DNA of 64,000 bases from Botrytis cinerea B05.10 (Eukaryota; Ascomycota; Leotiomycetes; Helotiales; Sclerotiniaceae). Where the stretch lies: positions 3,162,001 through 3,226,000 of the forward strand of contig NC_037312.1 in the NCBI RefSeq assembly GCF_000143535.2, written 5' to 3'. The position numbers and the translations under genes were made by a program. This document shows, in pieces, positions 58,031-64,000 of the stretch (position 1 is the stretch's first letter; the number at the start of each line of letters is the position of its first letter). The notes beneath the pieces were generated by a model, which had not been told where the DNA came from, made no database searches, and saw only the letters and a list, made by a program, of their open reading frames with translations.

Positions 58031-58287
58031 TATAGTAGAACCTGATTATACTGATTTTTTTCTTCAGATATATTTCTTTTGATATAGTAATATCGATATT
58101 CTTTTTTGTATTAATATATCGATGAAAATTTATTAACTCATATTAATATGAAAACGCTTATTTTCATAATAATATTGATTAGTAAATGCTGTAATTTATT
58201 AAAAGTTAAAGTTAGATAAGTTATAGTGGGGCTAAATTAAAGGGTGGGGGCCAGATTGACTATAGTGGGGGTCAAATTGATTATATA
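58031..58287 (+). mobile_element. Possible second copy of the TAGTAGAACC element, diverged
   Basis: TATAGTAGAACCTGATTATACTG at about 58031 repeats the terminal motif of the MITE starting at 58288. The region ends with two near-copies of GTGGGGGYCARATTGA at about 58247 and 58266. The right terminus is not clear, so this may be a fragment or a different element sharing the motif. Confidence 0.45.
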
Positions 58288-58643
58288 TAGTAGAACCTGT
58301 TTATAAGAGCACGGGCTATAAGGGCGTCCTCTTTATAAGAGTATTTTTTTAGACCTCAAATTTTTATATATAGTAAATTTGACTTATATAGGCATACCTC
58401 TATATAAGAGCTTATGATTCTAATTTCCCTAATGCTCTTATAAAAAATTGTAAAAATTATAAAAATTGATGATAATGTCTCAAGCTTTGGCCTATTACAT
58501 AATGAACACATAAGTTCACATGACAAATTTAATGAAAATAGAAAGGCTGAAGGTAAAAACGAGGCTAAATGACGAGGCTGAAATTGAATATCCGGGAAAC
58601 CTAGGCCTCGAATTTTTTAAGCCCTTATAAATAGGTTCTACTG
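58288..58643. mobile_element. pogo-like MITE (356 bp), CAGTAGAACC termini, TA target duplication
   Basis: Left terminus TAGTAGAACCTGTTTATAAG and right terminus, reverse-complemented, CAGTAGAACCTATTTATAAG, with GGGC following further inside; TA lies on both sides (58286-58287 and 58644-58645). A CAGT-type start plus TA duplication fits pogo elements of the Tc1/mariner superfamily. The first base C is converted to T at the left end. No coding capacity; distinct from the ACGTRGTTTA family at 27-39 kb. Confidence 0.8.
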
Positions 58644-58645
58644 TA

Positions 58646-59705
58646 TATAAAGAATACTTGTACTAAAACAGCCGACTCAATGAGAGCTTACACTTGATTA
58701 ACAACTACAAGTCTAGACACTTCTTTTGGACGCGTCTTACACGCAAGCTCAAATTTGCTTACAAACTAGCTATACTTACAATCAAATATACTCCACAAAG
58801 CTCGCCAGCTGATATCTCAAAAGAATAAACAAGTCAGAAAGTCCTCCGTCATACCCCTCAGTGAAAAAAGTTAATTCAGTGGATCACGGCTTGTCGACAG
58901 AATCGTGAAACGCCATAGATAGAAATGCCAGGGATTCTAAGCTGAAAATAAAAGAACTTATACATAGCATAAGAAAGCAATGTTTTTCAATGATTCAAGG
59001 TAGGGCTTGGTATACTCAAAAGTTTTGTAAATGCAGCATCGCCAAACATTTAGTGTCTTGACCGAACTGTTTGGCCTACTGCGAAGTACGTATGTACGTA
59101 CGATACAAAGGGACTTTTGTGAGTCATGAGTCATGACGCTGATAGCCGGGTCCACAAATTCATTCTTCTTTTGATGGTGGGTAATGGGTAGTAACAGGGA
59201 TACAGTGACAAGAGACATAGACATGATCACTACATCGGAAGAAAAGACCAAAAAGTCTTGTGGTTAGGGTTGGGCAAATTATATAATTTGGAGAATGATT
59301 ATATAGTTTCTATATTACCACACTTTTTAAACATTATTAAATATTACATCAAGATTATATTTATGTCTTTATAGTCAATTGAAGTATTAAAATAAATAAA
59401 GATTAAGTTAATTCGAAGGCAATCTCTAGTAGGTGATTAAAAAAAAGTTTATTATATATTTAATTTCTTCTAAAATTTTATTTATTTCTATTTTATAATA
59501 TAAAAGAATAAAAGATAATAGAGATTATATAAGAAAAGCCTTTATATATACTATAATTAATCTGATAGCTATATCTAGTAATTGAAGGTTAATAACTATA
59601 TAGTAATAATAAAATACGGGAATACATTTAAACTAAAATATATAATAGAGAGAGTTAAAATAAAAGACAATAAATCAGATATATTTTTAATCTACAGATG
59701 GAGGG
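58646..59705. other. Intergenic region, partly AT-rich
   Basis: About 1.1 kb. 58680-59270 is of normal composition without a convincing gene; it includes the near-palindrome TACGTATGTACGTACG at about 59087-59102. 59275-59700 is AT-rich repeat-like sequence. Confidence 0.4.
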
Positions 59706-60114
59706 TGTTATAACAAATTAGTAATAAGCTATAGAATTATCAACTTATAGACTATAATAATATTATAAGTATTAGAGATTCAATTATAATATACTAAAAG
59801 AAGCTTTAGGCTGATAAATAGTATTAGTCATATGGAATTATAAGATATAGAATATAGACCTTAAAATAATAAATCCTTAGGAAAACAATAATACAGTAAG
59901 CAAAAAGACCTTACTAGAATTAGTAATATCTCAAAAGATTAAACTCAAAATATGAAAATAACTAAATCGCTAAGAATTATAGAATAAATATTATATAACT
60001 AAAAACAATCGATTTGTTGATCGGTTTTAATATGAGGATTTATATAGGAAATAGATTTCATTATAATATAAAACTTCACACTCAAAAACAATTATTAATT
60101 TCATATTATAGTTA
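59706..60114 (-). mobile_element. LTR-X copy, reverse orientation, cut by a MITE fragment
   Basis: TGTTATAACAAATTAGTAATAAGC at 59706 is the reverse complement of the end of the solo LTR at 43026-43643. Similarity continues in the same order through TTTGTTGATCGG (TCGA-rich part) to AAAATAATG at about 60114, where a Fot1/pogo MITE fragment begins. Most of the TCGA repeat seen in the 43-kb copy is absent. Confidence 0.65.
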
Positions 60115-60221
60115 TAAAATAATGATTAGTTATTAAAATAAGAATATTAAAAAAGGGTTAACTTTCACGTATTTTGAAACGATATATGTACTGATATGAT
60201 ATATGCATTGATAAACCACGT
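60115..60221. mobile_element. Right-end fragment of a Fot1/pogo-type MITE (copy 5)
   Basis: AAAATAATGATTAGTTATTAAAATAAGAATATTAAAAAAGG and GTATTTTGAAAC match the right third of the 435-bp MITEs. The terminus ends ATTGATAAACCACGT followed by TA (60222-60223). The left two thirds are missing. The subterminal word is again different (ATATATGCATT). Confidence 0.7.
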
Positions 60222-60223
60222 TA

Positions 60224-61419
60224 TATAATTTCTTTAATCAATATTATATATTATAGTTTTTTAATGAAGATAATAAAAGTAATATGTTACATATACTCTG
60301 TAGTTATGATTGTTCGAGTGTGTTAAAGTGGCGATCACTGAGTCCCGCGGGGCTTGCCAGGGCCTGACCTACCAAATGTCCTTTCATCCCAGGGGATTGT
60401 GACATGGAAGTTAAATGGGTTGCTTCACTTCTATTGCACGGGACTCGGGAGTTTGCATCAATACCCAAGAGCGGGAATAGATCAGCGGTTGATAACTCCG
60501 TGCGGAAATATCTCGGTCGTGCATAACGCTGCGGGAACTACCGGCTGTCAGACTAATTTCTGCAAGGATCATTTCTAAGGTACTTGGAAAGCTATTGGTC
60601 AATAGGCGAAATAAAAAAGGGTTGTCGTCGGACAATCTAAAAATTTGAGACAGTTGCAAAAATTTTCAATTATTGTTCCTTTTTCTCCCTTACAAACATC
60701 CACAATAGAATTCAGAAGGTCAATGCTCTACTTAAAAAACAAATGAAACTTAGCCTTCGATGAAATGTTGAAAATGGAAGTGCCACTAAACTTTCTTTTG
60801 ATTGCATTGATGGATTCGAGTAAGTGAGGTCCTCAATAGTATCTTGGCCAATACTACCAATCGAGCCTTTCGGAGACTTACTTAGCTACTACTAGAGAGT
60901 CCGCCTCGCTTGGAAAAGGTTCCGGCGCCGTGTCAGAATCACGTGCAGTAGAGTCACATGGTTGAGATCCACCCTCACATACTTGGTCTCAAGAATAAAC
61001 ACTTGGAGTCCCTGTCGCTTCACGATCTACATTTCAGCCAATCAAATAACAACAAGAGCTCATTTCTACAAGCTGATCGACTAACAAATTAGATTTGCTA
61101 GAACAGGGACTACAAGTATTTATCCTTGAGACCAAGCATGTAGTACGATAGCTGGTTCGCACGCGCTCGCGGATTGCTATTTCCTTTTGGCCCTGTGGTA
61201 CCGTAGTAAAGCTATCAACCCTTGACCCTAACAAAAGAGTAGTGTAATCTTTGTCACATAAGCCCCATAGTCGGGATTAAGCTTAGTTTCGAAAGAAAGG
61301 GGAAAGATATCAGAATGTTCTGTTCTTCGTAGTAGTTCACGCCGGATCATATATCATAGAAATCCTAGTTTCTACATAATCAAATCAATACCGATCTGAG
61401 AGGTGTTAAAAGTGTCGAA
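60224..61419. other. Intergenic region with a short GC-richer segment
   Basis: 60340-60600 is markedly less AT-rich than its surroundings (CCCGCGGGGCTTGCCAGGGCC) and open for 74 codons on the + strand without an ATG. The frame contains three Cys in its last 25 codons, but I do not recognise it. It could be a decayed gene remnant. The rest, to 61419, holds the presumed promoter of the PTH11-like gene. Confidence 0.4.
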
Positions 61420-62913
61420 ATGACGGAAGTGGGCCTCATGGACAACCGACAGTCTGAACTCAGAGCTACAAGTGTCGCAATCGTTTTGCTTGCAGTTTTT
61501 TTTGTTGTACTTCGATTCATATCTCGGCGGATGAACGGGATTGGAATTGGGAGTGATGATATTATGATATATATTGCTTTGGCAAGTTAAGCTTACTGCA
61601 GCTGTTTTCCTGTAAAACGAGAGCTGACTACTTCCAGTTCTTTCTTTTCGTAGCTTTTGCAACATGTATGATTGGTATGTTTTTCTCAAACTGGCATAAA
61701 CTTCAAATCGCTGACCTTTGAAAGGACTGCATTTTGGACTGGGGCGACATACGGCAGCGCTGAGCGCCTCCGAGATTATATCATACGCGAAGGTGAAGAT
61801 ATTCATAAACGCTCCTTGAGATATCATGTTAGCTGACATAGATATAGTCGCTAATAGCATTTGAATGTCTATACGTCACCTGTGTATGCTTCACTAAGCT
61901 ATCGCTGCTATTGATGTACCGCCGCATTTTCCCAGTGCGCAGTATTAAGATCGGATCACTCATCCTCGGCGGCCTTTCCGTGGCATGGTGTATCTCCATC
62001 ATTATGGTGTCGGTCTTCCAGTGTATTCCAATGCAAAAGATCTGGAATCCTACTCTTGAGGGTCATTGTATCAATCTGAAAGCATCTTTTATTGGAAATG
62101 CTATCCCTAATATCTTGACCGATGTGGCGATCTTGGCGTTGCCTATGCAGCAAGTCTGGGGCTTACATACTAGTGTCATGCAGAAGACGCATATCTCATT
62201 TGTCTTTTTGCTTGGAAGTTTGTAAATTATAATCTGGTGCATCCATTTAGATTTGTTCAGCACTGACGATATGGCCAGCGTTATTTTCACTAGTATTTAC
62301 CGCTTCACGACTCTTTTCCAATTTCAGCCTGCAGACATCACTTGTACGTGTCCTCGCCAAAATCATCCAGTCAGTAAGCAAACGAACCGAGAGCTAGAAG
62401 CTAACAACTTGACTACTTCCAGGGACACTAGCAACGGCGGAAGTATGGTGCGTAGTCGAATCAGCCTCTGGAATAATGTCCGCCTGCCTGCCAACCTTGG
62501 GCCCTCTTGTCCAGTTTTCCTCTCGAAAGCTCGGTATAACAAGCGTTCTAACGCGGTCATCGCAAGCACGCACTTCCTCTGCGGGTCCACATTTACAAAC
62601 AATCGGCGGATCAGGCGGACCAAAGAAGAGCATCAACATTAGTGGGAAGTTCGACAGCTCTAAAAACATAAGAGAAGGCTCAAGGCCATTTCGTAGATTA
62701 TCTGCGGTGTCCGGAATTAGCGACGAGAGAGGGAACTGGAAAGGGGGAAGTAATGTGAGGGCCACTGTGAGGGCGCACGATGTGGAGAGTGCGAAGAGTG
62801 TGGAGAGTGATGAAATACCACTGCACAACATTGTTGTGAATACGGAGATAGAGTGGACTGAATCTGGATCAGGGAAGACCAGTAAAAATAGTGATAAGAG
62901 AGATGTATACTAA
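61420..62913 (+). CDS. PTH11-like seven-transmembrane integral membrane protein with a GC-AG first intron
   Basis: About 398 residues. Exons: 61420-61581, 61638-61674, 61725-61792, 61848-62221, 62279-62343 and 62423-62913. This is a rhodopsin-domain, receptor-like protein as at 1975. Landmarks: TM1 SVAIVLLAVFFVVLRF (about 18-33) then GSDD (44-47); GLHFGLGRHTAAL after TM2; ECLYVTCVCFTKLSLLLMYRRIFP (TM3 with the K-L-S and YRRIF signature); CIPMQKIWNP; VAILALPMQQVWGL (TM5); FVIFTSIYRF; and WCVVESASGIMSACLPTLGPL (TM7), joined to DITW by intron 5. The tail (about 265-398) is Ser-rich, hydrophilic and presumably cytoplasmic. Intron 1 begins GCAAGT, a GC-AG donor. All junctions maintain the frame, so despite its gapped appearance the gene is intact. 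Confidence 0.85.
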
Positions 62914-64000
62914 GATGATGTGAGTCATTAAATTTTTATATTATGAGCATAATCTGCATCGATGGGAGAAGGCATTCTTTAAGTTAGACATTAAAACTAG
63001 TAAGCAATTAGAATACATCAAACCTCAATATTTGATTAGGAGCTTTATAAAAGAAAAAAATATTATATTATTATCAAGATCTTACTAGTTTCATAATTAT
63101 AATGAAGGCTAAGCTTTATTATACTATAAACGATATTCCAAACTATCGATTATTAGCTTTTCCTTAGATTTTTGAATAACTATAAGACCTAACACTCTAC
63201 TATCTAGTATCAACTGTTTTATTAATATTAATTAATATTTAGGGTTTTTAAAATGAAATATATATATTTGGAATTTAAAAAATATATAGGATTGAATAGC
63301 GTTTTTACTATCTTGCTAACATTCTACTACCTGATATCCTAACTCCTATACACCTGGTATTGAAGTTTTATCTAATATTAACTCAAATTTAGGGTTTTTA
63401 GAGTCTTTTATATATATATAATTATATTTTTATAATTCTGAGAAAATTTCTGATTTAATAATGCTTTTTTTATTTTACTAGCATTCTTCCTTATTAAATT
63501 CTATTTTTAGAATTTTATCTAGTATTAACTAATATCTCGTTTAGTTTTAGAAGCAGCTTATTAAAAATAACTTTTTTGAACTTTTCAAAATAAATCGAAT
63601 TGAATGATATATATTTTGTTCAAATCAAACTTAATTCGTTTTTGACTTAAAAAAATTAAAGTTTCTTGATTTTTTATAAAATTTATTTAGAATTTAAAAA
63701 CTTAAAAACTAATATTTTCGAAAAAGTTATAATATATTACTATAAATAGATTTGAAAGTTGAATATTTTAATATAATTCTTATTATATATATATAAAATT
63801 TTATTTTTATTTTTAAGATTTATCTAATATTAACAAAAATCATCTAATATTAACTTATTTCTTACACAACATTAAAACTAACAATATAATAATATTTTTT
63901 TTGAAATATTTGAAGAATTTAAAGCTATATAACCTTTTCAAATTTTTCAAAAACTAACTTTTGATTTAAATCACATAATAATCACATAATCTCATAGAAT
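62914..64000 (+). repeat. AT-rich region with degenerate long repeats
   Basis: After about 62980 the sequence is AT-rich. Recurring words suggest diverged tandem units about 160-170 bp apart: TTTAGGGTTTTTA at about 63239 and 63401, and TCTAGTATYAACT at about 63203 and 63519, with TCTAATATTAACA-type variants at about 63820-63860. No open frame is recognisable. The unit runs to the window edge. Confidence 0.5.

Noticed and set aside
61372..61860. 162-codon minus-strand frame
   Set aside because: It is antisense to exons 1-3 of the PTH11-like gene, whose sense reading has clear family motifs.
61420..62913. Interpretation of the second PTH11-like gene as a pseudogene
   Set aside because: Apparent frame breaks coincide with introns that have plausible branch points and acceptors; all six exons join in frame to a complete 398-residue protein.

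Overview
The window is nuclear DNA of a filamentous ascomycete (Pezizomycotina). The genes are interrupted by short GT-AG introns, mostly 46-94 nt, with CTAAC/CTGAC-like branch points. Compact gene-rich stretches of ordinary composition alternate with long, extremely AT-rich stretches full of C-to-T/G-to-A degraded transposons, as expected after repeat-induced point mutation (RIP). The gene set (two PTH11-like receptors, COQ8, ESS2, PPT1, LYS9, DER1, FRE-type reductase) and the two-compartment composition suggest a leotiomycete, perhaps Sclerotiniaceae. That placement is inference.

Gene-rich left arm (1-27.1 kb): a PTH11-like 7TM protein (1975-3317, +), a secreted lactonase-like beta-propeller (4215-5562, +), a doubtful Cys-rich ORF (6246-7007, -), a disordered basic protein (7864-9364, -), a GH16 enzyme without signal peptide (10650-11618, -), a COQ8/ABC1 atypical kinase (12016-14658, -), the splicing factor ESS2 (15165-16526, -) divergent from the TPR phosphatase PPT1/PP5 (17050-18826, +), saccharopine reductase LYS9 (19704-21156, -) divergent from the derlin DER1 (21707-22940, +), a 3-kb gap, and a nitrilase-superfamily amidase (26058-27142, -). 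Most of these are housekeeping genes: ubiquinone, lysine, ERAD, dephosphorylation, splicing.

RIP desert (27.6-48.5 kb): TA-flanked Fot1/pogo-type elements nested inside one another. They comprise three relics of about 1.82-1.85 kb, four complete ~420-436-bp non-autonomous derivatives, and a fifth fragment at 60.1 kb. There is also a Harbinger-type MITE with TTA duplications, and an LTR graveyard at 43-48 kb with a very small LTR element (111-bp LTRs, 419 bp in total), two ~270-bp solo LTRs, a 184-bp solo LTR and a 618-bp solo LTR, most with recognisable target-site duplications. A single intact F-box/LRR-like gene (34491-36458, +) sits as an island in this desert.

Right arm (48.5-64 kb): a ferric-reductase-type flavocytochrome (48511-50442, -), a membrane-anchored or secreted protein of unknown function (52847-53647, -), an alpha/beta hydrolase (57015-57816, -), a CAGTAGAACC-ended pogo-like MITE (58288-58643), and a second PTH11-like receptor (61420-62913, +) whose first intron appears to be GC-AG. 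AT-rich repeat-derived DNA fills the spaces and the last kilobase. No rRNA, tRNA, CRISPR array or viral gene was recognised. All splice models were derived by eye from reading-frame continuity, splice signals and family conservation; each gives a length divisible by three.
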